Assembly: GCF_018860155.1 (NCBI RefSeq)
Contig: NZ_JAHKNI010000006.1
Span: 487,533-551,532, forward strand
DNA length: 64,000 nt
Source: Nocardia albiluteola
GTDB taxonomy: Bacteria > Actinomycetota > Actinomycetes > Mycobacteriales > Mycobacteriaceae
Reading direction: 5' to 3'
How positions within the stretch are numbered: the stretch's first letter is position 1; each line of letters begins with the position of its first letter. The notes under the pieces are model-generated. The model did not search any database and was not told the origin of the DNA. It was given only the letters and a program-made list of their open reading frames with translations. This document shows positions 8,290-16,586 of this stretch, one piece after another. A program made the translations under genes and the position numbers.

Positions 8290-9111
8290 ATGAACCGGAT
8301 TGCTCCCGATGCGCTGCGGGTCGGATACGTGCCGGGTGTGACCGTGTCCAAATGGGCACGGATCTGGGCCGAACGCTACCCCGAGGACGTGCTCGAACTG
8401 ATCGGGGTGCCGCAGGCCGAGCAGGAGGGTGCGCTGCGGGACGGGCGGGTCGACATGTGTTTCGTGCGGTTGCCGATCGACCGTGAGGGCCTGCATGCGA
8501 TCCCGCTGTATCGGGAGCTGCCGGTGGTCGTGGTGCCGAAGGATCATCCGATCGCGCTGTTCGAGCAGGTCGGCACCGCCGAGCTGGCCGACGAGCGGAT
8601 GCAGGACGCCACCGATATCGACGCGCTGGCCGATACCGTCGAGCTCGTCGCCGCGGTCGGCGGGGCGGCGGTCATGCCGCATTCGCTGGCTCGGCTGCAT
8701 CATCGCAAGGATCTGGTCTTTCGCACGGTCATCGGCGTGCCGGAGACGCAGATCGCGCTGGCCTGGCCGACGGATCTGGAGCGCGACGCCGTCGAGCACT
8801 TCATCGGCGTCGTGCGCGGGCGCACCGCGCAGAGCACGCGAGGCAAGCGGTCCGACGGGGGTGATTCCGCAGCCCGTGGAGGCGGCAGGTCCGGTGGTGG
8901 CCGGGCGCAGGCCGGGAAGAAATCGGGCGCCGGAACCGGGACCGCCAAGTCCGCAAGCGCAAGGGGGGCGGGCAATTCCGTCGCCGGACGTGCGGCAAGT
9001 GGTAAGTCGGGACGGTCCGGAGCAGGAAAGCCGGCATCCGGGAAGTCCGGGCGCTCCTCCGCGGGTGGGAAGTCGACCGGCGGCAAGGGGCAGCGACGCG
9101 GGCGGCGGTAG
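8290..9111 (+). CDS. LysR-type substrate-binding domain protein lacking an HTH, with basic Gly/Ser/Lys tail
   Basis: Of 273 residues, the first ~180 match the effector-binding half of LysR regulators (periplasmic-binding-protein fold: LRVGYVPGVT, DGRVDMCFVRLP, VVVVPKDHPIA, AAVGGAAVMP). The winged-helix DNA-binding domain that should precede it is missing: the protein begins directly at the first beta strand after an ATG at 8290, and upstream sequence belongs to another gene. The last ~90 residues are a low-complexity Gly/Ser/Lys/Ala tail reminiscent of histone-H1-like or SR-type tails, which could itself bind nucleic acid. It lies 22 bp after the GH18-like gene, possibly in one transcript. 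Function unknown. Confidence 0.75.
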   Translation: MNRIAPDALRVGYVPGVTVSKWARIWAERYPEDVLELIGVPQAEQEGALRDGRVDMCFVRLPIDREGLHAIPLYRELPVVVVPKDHPIALFEQVGTAELADERMQDATDIDALADTVELVAAVGGAAVMPHSLARLHHRKDLVFRTVIGVPETQIALAWPTDLERDAVEHFIGVVRGRTAQSTRGKRSDGGDSAARGGGRSGGGRAQAGKKSGAGTGTAKSASARGAGNSVAGRAASGKSGRSGAGKPASGKSGRSSAGGKSTGGKGQRRGRR

Positions 9112-9184
9112 CCCGACCGGTGGCCCCAGCGCGCTCGTGACGCCGCGCAGCTCGCGCGATTCGCGAGCCTCCCCGCACAGCAAA

Positions 9185-9214
9185 CCGCCCGGGCGACTCA
9201 CGTCGCCCGGGCGG
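9185..9214. terminator. Bidirectional terminator hairpin
   Basis: CCGCCCGGGCGAC pairs perfectly over 13 bp with GTCGCCCGGGCGG around a TCAC loop. It stands between two convergent genes (ending at 9111 on plus and 9230 on minus), the expected place for a shared intrinsic terminator; no U-tract is needed in many actinobacteria. Confidence 0.75.
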
Positions 9215-9229
9215 CCGGTGTTGCCGAGA

Positions 9230-9514
9230 CTAGCGGGGCTTGTTCTTCATGATCGAATCCCGGATCAGGATCGCGGCCAGGCTGATCGCGGACAGGACGC
9301 AGAAGATGTACCCGATGTTGCCCGAACCCGACGAGCTGCCCTGCTGGTTCTCGAACAGGTAGCACAGCAGGATGGCCACGACGACCCAACCGGCGACCTT
9401 GAAGGTGCGCCGGGACTCACCGCTCCAACCCCAGGCGGCGGACGGAACCTCGGCAGGGTCGACCTTGGTGACGACCGCAGTGCTCTTGGCGGGTTCCATT
9501 TCCGTGGTGGCCAC
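9230..9514 (-). CDS. DUF2631 small membrane protein
   Basis: A 94-residue protein with the family block VPSAAWGWSGE in its first third, followed by two membrane helices (about KVAGWVVVAILLCYLF and IGYIFCVLSAISLAAILI). The DUF2631 family lies near dxr in mycobacteria and nocardiae; no function is established. The GTG at 9514 is preferred because GGGAG lies six bases upstream; an ATG four codons earlier (9526) has no ribosome site. It diverges from dxr across an 83-bp promoter region. Confidence 0.8.
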   Translation of the reverse strand: MATTEMEPAKSTAVVTKVDPAEVPSAAWGWSGESRRTFKVAGWVVVAILLCYLFENQQGSSSGSGNIGYIFCVLSAISLAAILIRDSIMKNKPR

Positions 9515-9597
9515 GTTCGCTCCCATCGGTTACGGGCTAGGACTGTTGGTCACCATGGTGGCATACGACCGTCCGTCGTAGCCAGCGGGGTGAGGGG

Positions 9598-10776
9598 GTG
9601 TTGCCGGATCGGCCGTTGGATACTGGAACTGTGTCCGACATCGTGAGAGTCCTGGTCCTCGGCAGCACCGGTTCCATTGGCACCCAAGCCCTGGAGGTGA
9701 TCGCGGAGAATCCCGATCGGTTCCAGGTCGCCGGACTGGCCGCGCGCGGCGGCAACACCGACCTACTGGCGCAGCAGATCCGGGCGACGGGCGCCACCGA
9801 GGTGGCCGTCGCGGATCCGGCCGCCGCCGCAAAACTCGGTGTGTCTCTTGCCGGTCCGGGCGCGGTGACCGAACTCGTGCGCCGCGCCGATGCGGACGTG
9901 GTGCTCAACGCCCTGGTCGGCTCGCTCGGGCTCGAGCCCACCCTGGCCACCCTTGAATCGGGCGCCCGCCTGGCCCTGGCCAACAAGGAATCGCTCGTCG
10001 CCGGCGGCTCCCTGGTGACGCGGGCGGCCAAGCCCGGTCAGATCGTGCCGGTCGATTCCGAGCATTCCGCGATGGCCCAGTGCCTGCGCGGCGGGCGCGC
10101 ATCCGAGGTGGACCGCTTCGTGCTCACCGCCTCGGGCGGCCCGTTCCGCGGCTGGACGGCCGAGATGCTCGAATCGGTGAATCCGGACGAGGCCAAGGCC
10201 CACCCGACGTGGTCGATGGGCCTGATGAACACGCTGAACTCGGCCACCCTCATCAACAAGGGCCTCGAGCTGATCGAGGCGCACATGCTGTTCGGCATTC
10301 CCTACGACCGCATCGACGTGACCGTGCACCCGCAGTCCATCGTGCACTCGATGGTCACCTTCGCCGACGGCTCCACCATCGCCCAGGCCAGCCCGCCCGA
10401 TATGAAGCTGCCGATCGCGCTGGCGCTGGGCTGGCCCGATCGGGTGCCCGGCGTCCTGGCGCCGCTGGACTTCACGCAATCCTTCAGCTGGGAGTTCGAG
10501 CCGGTGGACAGCGCGGTGTTCCCGGCCGTGGAACTGGCCCGCCGGGCGGGGCAGGCCGGGGGAAGTGTGACGGCGGTCTACAACGCTGCGAACGAGATCG
10601 CGGTGCAGGCATTCCTCGACGGGCAGATCAGCTTCCCCGGTATCGTGCGCACGGTGGCGGCCGCGGTTGACGCGGCCGATCAGTGGCGCGCCGAACCCAG
10701 TACCTTGGACGATGTGCTCGCCGCGGATGCGTGGGCGCGGGAGCGTGCGCGCACGCTCGTAGGCAACCAACTGTAG
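9598..10776 (+). CDS. dxr: 1-deoxy-D-xylulose-5-phosphate reductoisomerase
   Basis: A 392-residue DXR, second enzyme of the MEP isoprenoid pathway: it converts DXP to 2-C-methyl-D-erythritol 4-phosphate with NADPH and a divalent metal. Visible motifs are the NADPH loop LGSTGSIGTQAL, the metal/substrate block PVDSEHSAM, the ALANKESLVAGG segment, the flexible-loop SGGPFRG and the phosphate-binding region ending NAANEIAVQAF. A GTG at 9631 (just before SDIVRVL) is an alternative start closer to the usual N terminus. Seventeen bases separate it from the rip1-like gene, as in mycobacteria; ispG of the same pathway lies 7 kb downstream. Confidence 0.95.
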   Translation: MLPDRPLDTGTVSDIVRVLVLGSTGSIGTQALEVIAENPDRFQVAGLAARGGNTDLLAQQIRATGATEVAVADPAAAAKLGVSLAGPGAVTELVRRADADVVLNALVGSLGLEPTLATLESGARLALANKESLVAGGSLVTRAAKPGQIVPVDSEHSAMAQCLRGGRASEVDRFVLTASGGPFRGWTAEMLESVNPDEAKAHPTWSMGLMNTLNSATLINKGLELIEAHMLFGIPYDRIDVTVHPQSIVHSMVTFADGSTIAQASPPDMKLPIALALGWPDRVPGVLAPLDFTQSFSWEFEPVDSAVFPAVELARRAGQAGGSVTAVYNAANEIAVQAFLDGQISFPGIVRTVAAAVDAADQWRAEPSTLDDVLAADAWARERARTLVGNQL

Positions 10777-10793
10777 GAAGGGCTCGGCACCGT

Positions 10794-12011
10794 ATGGGGT
10801 TCGCGATCGGATTCGTGCTGTTCGCCCTCGGTATCACCGCGTCGGTGGCATTACACGAGTGCGGGCATATGTGGACCGCGCAGGCCACCGGCATGAAGGT
10901 GCGGCGGTACTTCATCGGATTCGGGCCGAAGGTGTTCTCGTTCCGTCGCGGCGAGACCGAATACGGCCTCAAGGCGCTGCCACTGGGCGGCTTCTGCGAT
11001 ATCGCGGGAATGACCGCGCTGGACGAGATCGATCCGGAGGACCTGGATCGCGCGATGTACCGGCAGGCCACCTGGAAGCGCCTGGTGGTGATGTTCGGCG
11101 GCATCGCGATGAACTTCGTGCTGGGCTTCCTGCTGATCGTGATCCTGGCCGTCGGGTGGGGGCTGCCCCGGCTGGATTCGCCGCCGGACAACCAGATCGC
11201 GGTCTCGAATGTGTGCTCGGACAACGCCGACGGCAGCCATCCGAGCTGCCCGGGCGAGGGTCCGGCGCAGCAGGCGGGCATGCGTCGCGGCGACAAGATC
11301 GTGGCCGTCAACGGCGTGCCGGTGCAGAACATCAGCGAGATCGCCGAGCACACCAAGAGCCAGAGCGGCCCGATCGACTACACGGTCGAGCGGGGCGGGC
11401 AGACCCTGCACATCACGGTCACCCCGCAGCAGGTGAAGACCTATCCGATCGACCCGAAGACGAACAAGGCCGCGATCGAGCCGGTGATCGCGAACAAGGT
11501 CGGCGTCAGCCAGGACTACTACGACACGACGCACTACAACGTGCTCACGGCCATCCCCGGTTCGATCGTGTTCACCGGGCAGATGTTCGAGCGGACCTTC
11601 GAATCGCTGGCCCAGATGCCCACCAAGGTGGTGAACCTGTGGCATGCGGTCACCGGCGGCGTGCGCGACCCGAACACCCCGGTCAGCGTGTACGGGGCGA
11701 GCAAGATCGGTGGCGAGACCGCCGAGCACGGGCTCTGGAACGTCTTCATCCTGGTGCTGGCGAGCCTGAACTTCTTCCTGGGCGCCTTCAACCTGCTGCC
11801 GCTGCTGCCGCTGGACGGCGGGCACATCGCGGTGGTCCTCTACGAGAAGATCCGCAACGTGCTGCGCGGGCGACGCGGGCTGGACGAGAGCGGCCCGGTC
11901 GACTACATGAAGCTGCTGCCCGCGACGTATGTGGTTGTCGTGATCGGCGGTGCGTACATGGTGCTGGTGCTCGCTGCGGACATCATCAACCCGATCAAGC
12001 TGTTCAACTAG
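10794..12011 (+). CDS. rip1: Site-2 intramembrane metalloprotease (Rip1/RseP family)
   Basis: A 405-residue M50 zinc protease. The HExxH site is HECGH at residues 21-25 inside the first membrane helix, a PDZ domain spans roughly residues 120-215, and the third zinc-ligand motif LPLDGGH lies near residue 340 between the last helices. Mycobacterial Rip1 cleaves anti-sigma factors and other membrane regulators, controlling envelope lipids and stress responses. The start at 10794 follows AGGAAGG in the short gap after dxr, so the two genes are very likely co-transcribed. A dispersed hairpin repeat begins two bases past the stop. Confidence 0.92.
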   Translation: MGFAIGFVLFALGITASVALHECGHMWTAQATGMKVRRYFIGFGPKVFSFRRGETEYGLKALPLGGFCDIAGMTALDEIDPEDLDRAMYRQATWKRLVVMFGGIAMNFVLGFLLIVILAVGWGLPRLDSPPDNQIAVSNVCSDNADGSHPSCPGEGPAQQAGMRRGDKIVAVNGVPVQNISEIAEHTKSQSGPIDYTVERGGQTLHITVTPQQVKTYPIDPKTNKAAIEPVIANKVGVSQDYYDTTHYNVLTAIPGSIVFTGQMFERTFESLAQMPTKVVNLWHAVTGGVRDPNTPVSVYGASKIGGETAEHGLWNVFILVLASLNFFLGAFNLLPLLPLDGGHIAVVLYEKIRNVLRGRRGLDESGPVDYMKLLPATYVVVVIGGAYMVLVLAADIINPIKLFN

Positions 12012-12012
12012 C

Positions 12013-12057
12013 GGGGACGGTGAGTCGGCGGAGCTTGCGTAGCCGGCGGGGTGGGTG
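12013..12057. repeat. Dispersed hairpin repeat, copy 1
   Basis: The block starts GGGGACGGTGAGTCGG, contains GAGCTTGCG at 12031-12039 flanked by CGGC/GCCG arms, and ends GGCGGGGTGGGTG. The same order of elements recurs at 41880-41920 and 49468-49515 with different stem bases but the same loop core. This copy sits between the convergent rip1 and endonuclease V genes and may serve as their terminator. Confidence 0.6.
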
Positions 12058-12060
12058 AAC

Positions 12061-12732
12061 TCAGCCGGACCGCAGCAGGGTCCGGCACAGGTGGTCGGCC
12101 CGGCGGGTGGTTTCGGGCTGGCGGAACCTCGGGCTCAGGGCCAGGGTCGTGGCGCAGGCGGTGTCCAGATCGATGTGGTGGCCGACCGAGACGAAGACCG
12201 GTTTGACGCCCCGCTGGGTGCGCACGGCCCGCCCCACGATCTCGCCGTCGAGCAGGATGTCGCTCGTGTCCCCGCGCTCGTTGCCCGGCTCGGAGTGGTT
12301 GCCCCACACCGTTTTCGCCACGCCCATCGTCGGCAGGCCGGTCAGCAGCCCGAGATGGCAGGCGAGTCCGAACCGGCGCGGGTGCGCCAGGCCCTGTCCG
12401 TCGCAGATCAGCAGATCCGGTGTGGTGCCGAGATTTTCGAGCGCGGCGATGGTCGTGGGGAGCTCGCGGAAGGCGAGTAGTCCGGGAATGTAGGGGAACA
12501 CGGCGGTGCCGCGCGCGGTCGCGGTGTCGATCGGCTCCAGGGTGTGGGCGTCCAGAACCACCACTGCGGCAACGACATTGCCCTCGTCGTCGTACGCGGA
12601 GTCGAGCCCGGCCACGGTCCGGAATTCCGGCGGCCTCGGGTTCGTCGGATCCACCCGGCCGCGCAGCCGATCCTGCAGGGCGAGCGCCGCTTCCGGATCG
12701 GTGGGGAGCTCGGCCGTCATTGCCAGACGCAT
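12061..12732 (-). CDS. nfi: Endonuclease V (deoxyinosine 3' endonuclease)
   Basis: A 223-residue Nfi homologue. Family motifs are clear: the metal-binding Asp in VAGLDSAY near residue 45, the strand-separating wedge region YIPGLLAFRE near residue 102, the acid DGQG with HPRRFGLA around residues 131-142, and the conserved GVAKT(V)W block. The enzyme nicks DNA one base 3' of deaminated adenine to start repair. Length matches the family. It converges with rip1 and shows no operon partner; the 127 bp upstream contain no other gene. Confidence 0.93.
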   Translation of the reverse strand: MRLAMTAELPTDPEAALALQDRLRGRVDPTNPRPPEFRTVAGLDSAYDDEGNVVAAVVVLDAHTLEPIDTATARGTAVFPYIPGLLAFRELPTTIAALENLGTTPDLLICDGQGLAHPRRFGLACHLGLLTGLPTMGVAKTVWGNHSEPGNERGDTSDILLDGEIVGRAVRTQRGVKPVFVSVGHHIDLDTACATTLALSPRFRQPETTRRADHLCRTLLRSG

Positions 12733-12859
12733 GCCCCCAATCTATCGGGCGGGGTCCTCGTGGGGCATGACGGTGTCGTGGCGGCGCCGCGAGACGGTTG
12801 CCTGGATAGCTGCGTGATCGCTCGTGATCGATTGCGGCACAACCTAAGCGCCCATCCGC

Positions 12860-13732
12860 TCAGGCGGGCAACACCGTGCGCCGGTAGTGTTCGGCGATCT
12901 CGTCGCTGGTGGTCACCCAGACTCCGGGGTGATTGGTGACATAGTCCAGCGCCTCGTCGAGGTAGCGGCGCCGGAACGCCTGCCCGATGACGAAGGGGTG
13001 CAGCGCCAGCGGCAGCACGCGCCCGCTCTCGGCCGACTCCTCGTACAGCTGGTCCACCTGATCCTTCATCATCCGCACGAAGTCCGGACCGGTCAGGCCC
13101 TTGCTGCCGAAGATGCCCAGATCGTTGAGCTCCACCGAATACGGGACGCTGAGCATCCCCGGCACGGTCAGCGGGTAGGGCTGGTCGTCGTTGGTCCAGT
13201 CCAGCACGTAGTCCACGCCGAGCTCGCTCAGCAACCGCGGCGTCTCGAAGGTCTCGGTCAGGCCCGGACCCATCCAGCCGCGCGGACGCTGGCCGGTGGT
13301 CTTCTCTATTGTGGTGACGATGTCGCGCAACGCGATTCGCTCCTGCTCGACCGAGAGTCCGGTGTGCAGATGGCTGTTGCTGCTCCCGTGCGCCAGCCAT
13401 GCCCAGTTCCGGGCCCGGCCCGCCTCGATGATCTGCGGATACCGCTCGCCCACATCGGAGTTCAGCAGTGCGCTGGCGCGCACACCGTACTTGTCCAGGG
13501 TGTCGATGACCCGCCAGATGCCCACTCGCGGCCCGTAGTCGCGCCACCCGTAGTTGAGCGCGTCCGGCGTGAGGGCGGTGGTGCCCTCGTAGATGGCGGT
13601 GCCCGGCAGATCGACGTAGAAGTGTTCGATATTGAGTCCTACGTAGAAGGCCACGCGCTTGCCGCCGGGCCAGTGGATCGGCGCGCGGTCGGTGATGGGG
13701 CTGTAGTCGAAAAGGGTGGTGTCTGTGCTCAT
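12860..13732 (-). CDS. Polysaccharide deacetylase family protein (PuuE allantoinase-like)
   Basis: A 290-residue NodB-fold hydrolase. The pattern (IHWPGGKRVAFYVGLNIEHF at the start, DYGPRVGIWRVID, ALLNSDVGERYPQI, WLAHGSSNSHLHTGLS, RPRGWMGPGLTET, PLALHPFVIGQAFR) resembles the metal-free or atypical PuuE-like branch more than peptidoglycan deacetylases; the His-rich catalytic blocks are present, but no signal peptide is seen, so it acts in the cytosol on a small amide or cyclic ureide. Substrate is unknown. It diverges from a MerR regulator over a 65-bp gap holding a palindrome, so MerR control is likely. Confidence 0.75.
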   Translation of the reverse strand: MSTDTTLFDYSPITDRAPIHWPGGKRVAFYVGLNIEHFYVDLPGTAIYEGTTALTPDALNYGWRDYGPRVGIWRVIDTLDKYGVRASALLNSDVGERYPQIIEAGRARNWAWLAHGSSNSHLHTGLSVEQERIALRDIVTTIEKTTGQRPRGWMGPGLTETFETPRLLSELGVDYVLDWTNDDQPYPLTVPGMLSVPYSVELNDLGIFGSKGLTGPDFVRMMKDQVDQLYEESAESGRVLPLALHPFVIGQAFRRRYLDEALDYVTNHPGVWVTTSDEIAEHYRRTVLPA

Positions 13733-13746
13733 GTCGCTATGCTCGG

Positions 13747-13768
13747 ACCTTCACACAAATGTGAGGGT
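13747..13768. promoter_or_regulatory. MerR-type operator between deacetylase and regulator
   Basis: ACCTTCACA and TGTGAGGGT form 9-bp arms with one mismatch around a 4-base spacer. A TTGACC-like -35 for the deacetylase direction overlaps it (minus strand from about 13772). Such dyads between -35 and -10 are the hallmark of MerR regulation. Confidence 0.5.
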
Positions 13769-13797
13769 CAACCGGAAGTCGTTGTGAGGATCGGCAT

Positions 13798-14190
13798 ATG
13801 CGAATCGGGGAATTGGCGGAACGCGCGGATACTTCGCCGCGGTTGCTGCGGTACTACGAGGAGCAGGGCCTCATTCGCGTCGGCCGCTCGGCGAACGGCT
13901 ACCGGAACTACGACGAGCGCCTCGTCGATCAGGTGGTGCACATCCGTGGCCTGCTGGAGGCGGGCCTGCCGACCCGCATCATCAAGCAGATCCTGCCCTG
14001 CCTCGAGGACCCGGCCGATATTCACTTCGCCGATGCCACACCGGAAATCATCGCCGTGCTGGAGCATCAGCGCGACCGCCTCAGCGACCGCGTCGCCCTG
14101 CTGGCCCGGAATCGCGACGCCATGACCACCTATATCGACTCGTTGCGCGGCTGTATGCGGGGTGCGGGGCCGGGCGGCGGCCGGACATAG
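13798..14190 (+). CDS. MerR-family transcriptional regulator
   Basis: A 130-residue protein with the MerR winged helix at the N terminus (MRIGELAERADTSPRLLRYY, residues 1-20, then GLI followed by GYRNYDERLV) and a coiled-coil dimer helix from about residue 85. The C-terminal effector part is short and has a lone Cys (GCMRG), not a metal-site pattern. It is divergent from the deacetylase-like gene, with the operator dyad between them, so it probably controls that gene and itself. GAGG lies 8 bases before the ATG. The inducer cannot be deduced. Confidence 0.87.
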   Translation: MRIGELAERADTSPRLLRYYEEQGLIRVGRSANGYRNYDERLVDQVVHIRGLLEAGLPTRIIKQILPCLEDPADIHFADATPEIIAVLEHQRDRLSDRVALLARNRDAMTTYIDSLRGCMRGAGPGGGRT

Positions 14191-14338
14191 CGGACGCGTG
14201 GGGTGGGGGCGGAATCGGGCCCCGGTTGGTGTGTGTGGTGTGGATGTGAGGGACGATGGGGAAGTGGCGCGATGAGCGCCACGGCGTGTTCTGAGTGTGG
14301 TCAGCGATCCGATCCGCGACGCAGGAGGAATGACGAGA

Positions 14339-14734
14339 ATGGTCACCATGGGGAAATTTCGGCACATCATTCGTCTGACGACGGCCGCCGGGGCGGTGGG
14401 AGCGGCCCTGCTGCTGGCCGCCGGACCCGCACTCGCCGCGAACGCCATCACCATCACCGGCGTCGGCCCGAGCAATGTCAAGGTGAACTACAGCTGCGAC
14501 AAGGGACGCGGCGTGGCCGCGGTGGAGGTGATGGTCGGCGCGCCGCAGGCGGACCACCCGCAGGCCACCGGCCGGAACAACTCGGTTGTCTGCGACAGCG
14601 CCCAGCACGAGGCCATCGTCGTCCTGACCGGACAGCCGGTGAACCGGGGGCAGCAGGTACAGGTGCGGGCCGCGCTGGTGGATCCGGGCGAAACGGTCGT
14701 GCAGGGCACGGCCAACGTGTTCACACTCGGATGA
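14339..14734 (+). CDS. Small secreted hypothetical protein (131 aa)
   Basis: Sec-exported protein: a short charged region, a hydrophobic core (AAGAVGAALLLAAG) and cleavage near PALAA-NA at about residue 37. The mature ~95 residues contain two Cys (NYSCDKG and SVVCDSA) likely to form one disulphide, and alternating beta-type segments (AVEVMVG, EAIVVLTG, QQVQVRAALV) suggesting a small beta-sandwich. ATG 14339 is chosen because AGGAGG lies 10 bases upstream; the in-frame ATG at 14330 is too close to it. No family recognised; similar small secreted proteins are common in Nocardia and Mycobacterium. Confidence 0.65.
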   Translation: MVTMGKFRHIIRLTTAAGAVGAALLLAAGPALAANAITITGVGPSNVKVNYSCDKGRGVAAVEVMVGAPQADHPQATGRNNSVVCDSAQHEAIVVLTGQPVNRGQQVQVRAALVDPGETVVQGTANVFTLG

Positions 14735-14761
14735 TCCGAGCCTGAGCCGACGGCGTCCCAC

Positions 14762-14795
14762 GGCGGATCCGCACACGTCGATGCGCGGATCCGCC
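14762..14795. terminator. Bidirectional terminator hairpin
   Basis: GGCGGATCCGC (14762-14772) pairs perfectly with GCGGATCCGCC (14785-14795) between two convergent genes. Confidence 0.7.
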
Positions 14796-14803
14796 ACGGA
14801 CGG

Positions 14804-16015
14804 CTATGCGGGCTGCGGTTCGGTGAGCTGCCGCACCGAGAACCGGTAGTCGGCCTGCCGCAGCAGCTCGTCCGCATCGTCGGTGGGCGGGTAGATCCAC
14901 ACCTCGTTGACCGTCCGCTTGCGGGCCTTGGCGACCGCGCCCGTCGAGACCACGGTGCGATCCCAGCCCCGGGTGGAGACCGCGTCGTCGGCCCCGAGGT
15001 CGAGGCAGGTGACGTAGGGGGTGGCGGTGAACGGCACTGGCTCGAGGCCGAGCAGTCCGGCCGCCGCGTTGTGCCCGGCGAATCTGCCCAGCTGCAGGGC
15101 GTGCTGGCAGCACTGCAGCACGGTCCGTCCCGGTTCGGCGGCCGCGGCGGCGGTGTCGCCCGCGGCATACACGCCCGGCACGCCGGACACCTGCAGATTC
15201 TCGTCCACCGCCAGCCGTCCGAGCCGGTCGCGGGCGGCGGGGATATCCGCGGTCAGCGGGCTGGCCTGCACGCCCGCGGTCCACACGACGGTCGCGGCGG
15301 GGATCTGCGTGCCATCGGTCAGGACGACCAGATCCGGCCGCACTTCGGCCACGCTCACGCCGACACGTTGCGCCACACCGAGATTCGACAGCACCTCGAT
15401 GATCTGCGGGCGCGGGCCGGGGCCGAGTTCGTGGCCGATCTCCCCGGACCGTTCCACCAGCACGACCCGGACCGGCTCATCGCCCGCGACGGCGCCGAGC
15501 CGGCCCACCAGCTCGGTAGCGATCTCGAGACCGGTGAAACCGGCCCCGACGACGACGGCGGTGTACCGGCCCTCGCGCTGTGGCGTGTCCGGAAGACTGC
15601 GCAGGTGCGCCTCGAGCGCCGCCGCGGCGGGCAGCGTGTCGACGTCGTGCAGCAGCTCCGAGCCCGGCATCGAGGGCCTGTTCAGTTGGCTTCCGGTCGC
15701 GAGAATCAGTCGGTCCCAGCCGATTTCGACGCTGCGGCCGTCGCGGCCCACGGCGCCGATCGTGCGCGCTTCGGTGCCGATCGCGGTGGCCGTGGCCGCC
15801 ACCCGCCGCACCCCGATCGGCCCCAGCACCCGGTCGAGCGCGACCCGCATCCGATCGGGTTCGGCCTGGTACAGGCGCGGCCGGATCACCAGATCGTCAC
15901 CGGGGGCGACGAGGGTCACCGGCACGTCGCGTCCCACCTGCCGGGCGAGCCGGACCGCGCTCGCCGCGCTCCACACCCCGGCGAAACCTCCGCCCAGCAC
16001 CACGATTCCGGTCAT
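14804..16015 (-). CDS. NDH-2-like FAD-dependent NADH:quinone oxidoreductase
   Basis: A 403-residue flavoprotein with two dinucleotide folds: FAD site VLGGGFAGVW (residues 6-15) and NADH site VVVGAGFTGLEIATEL (about 160-175), plus the FAD-contacting GVYAAGDTAA near residue 290. The order and length fit type II NADH dehydrogenases and their actinobacterial relatives, peripheral-membrane enzymes feeding electrons to menaquinone without proton pumping. The long C-terminal amphipathic anchor of true Ndh is not obvious, so another acceptor is possible. AGGAGGAG lies 4 bases before the ATG. An operator-like dyad lies 20-43 bp upstream of the start, next to an Rrf2 regulator gene on the same strand. 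Confidence 0.82.
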   Translation of the reverse strand: MTGIVVLGGGFAGVWSAASAVRLARQVGRDVPVTLVAPGDDLVIRPRLYQAEPDRMRVALDRVLGPIGVRRVAATATAIGTEARTIGAVGRDGRSVEIGWDRLILATGSQLNRPSMPGSELLHDVDTLPAAAALEAHLRSLPDTPQREGRYTAVVVGAGFTGLEIATELVGRLGAVAGDEPVRVVLVERSGEIGHELGPGPRPQIIEVLSNLGVAQRVGVSVAEVRPDLVVLTDGTQIPAATVVWTAGVQASPLTADIPAARDRLGRLAVDENLQVSGVPGVYAAGDTAAAAAEPGRTVLQCCQHALQLGRFAGHNAAAGLLGLEPVPFTATPYVTCLDLGADDAVSTRGWDRTVVSTGAVAKARKRTVNEVWIYPPTDDADELLRQADYRFSVRQLTEPQPA

Positions 16016-16034
16016 GATCTCCTCCTGGTTTCTA

Positions 16035-16058
16035 AAAGGGATATTTCTTATCCCCTTT
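16035..16058. promoter_or_regulatory. Palindromic operator upstream of the NDH-2-like gene
   Basis: AAAGGGATA-TTTCT-TATCCCCTTT, with GGGATA/TATCCC as perfect 6-bp arms over a 5-base spacer, in an AT-rich pocket unlike the surrounding DNA. It sits just upstream of the flavoprotein and 3' of the Rrf2 gene; see the related site at 16587. Confidence 0.6.
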
Positions 16059-16109
16059 ATGGTTATGAATCAACGCTGGTATCGGCCGCATTTCGCGGCC
16101 GGTTGTGGC

Positions 16110-16583
16110 TCAGTCGGTGCTGAATCCCTTGCGGGTGCGCGCGGCCGAGGCGGCCGGAGCGCCCGCCGCCAGATCGGCGATCGTCTGCGCGGCCAGCTCC
16201 CGCCGCCACGCCAGCTCGGCCCGGCGCATGGCCACCGAAATGCCACACGCCCGGCTGAATTCCGGGCCGGCCAGCTCACCGCTGCGCCCGCGCTGCCGAA
16301 TCTCCGTGCAGCGGAACGGATTCACCTCGCCCTCGACGGCCGTGACCACGTCGAGCATGGTGATTCGCTCCGGGGGCCGTGCCAGCTCGAACCCGCCGCG
16401 AATGCCCGGCGTGGAGACGAGAATTCCGGCTCGGACCAGCGGCTGCAGCCGCTTCTTCAGATATTCCGGCGGAAGATCGAACCAGGTGGCCATCCGTCCG
16501 ATCGGCACCGGCCCGGACTCCTCGAGCCAGGCCAGCGTCACACAGCAGTGCAGGCTCCACTCGACACCCTCGCCCATCTTCAT
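16110..16583 (-). CDS. Rrf2-family transcriptional regulator
   Basis: A 157-residue Rrf2 regulator: winged helix with GRMATWFDLPPEYLKKRLQPLVRAGIL (residues ~29-55) and the wing GIRGGFELARP, then the dimer helix. Cys residues are at 13, 14, 92 and 113. The three closely spaced cysteines of IscR/NsrR cluster ligands are not all present; Cys92 (FRCTEIR) and Cys113 (RACGIS) remain, a pattern of a separate actinobacterial subgroup that may sense redox or bind an iron-sulphur cluster differently. ATG 16583 begins MKMGEG; no strong ribosome site precedes it. It lies directly upstream of the NDH-2-like gene on the same strand and is its likely regulator. Confidence 0.85.
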   Translation of the reverse strand: MKMGEGVEWSLHCCVTLAWLEESGPVPIGRMATWFDLPPEYLKKRLQPLVRAGILVSTPGIRGGFELARPPERITMLDVVTAVEGEVNPFRCTEIRQRGRSGELAGPEFSRACGISVAMRRAELAWRRELAAQTIADLAAGAPAASAARTRKGFSTD

Positions 16584-16586
16584 AAT

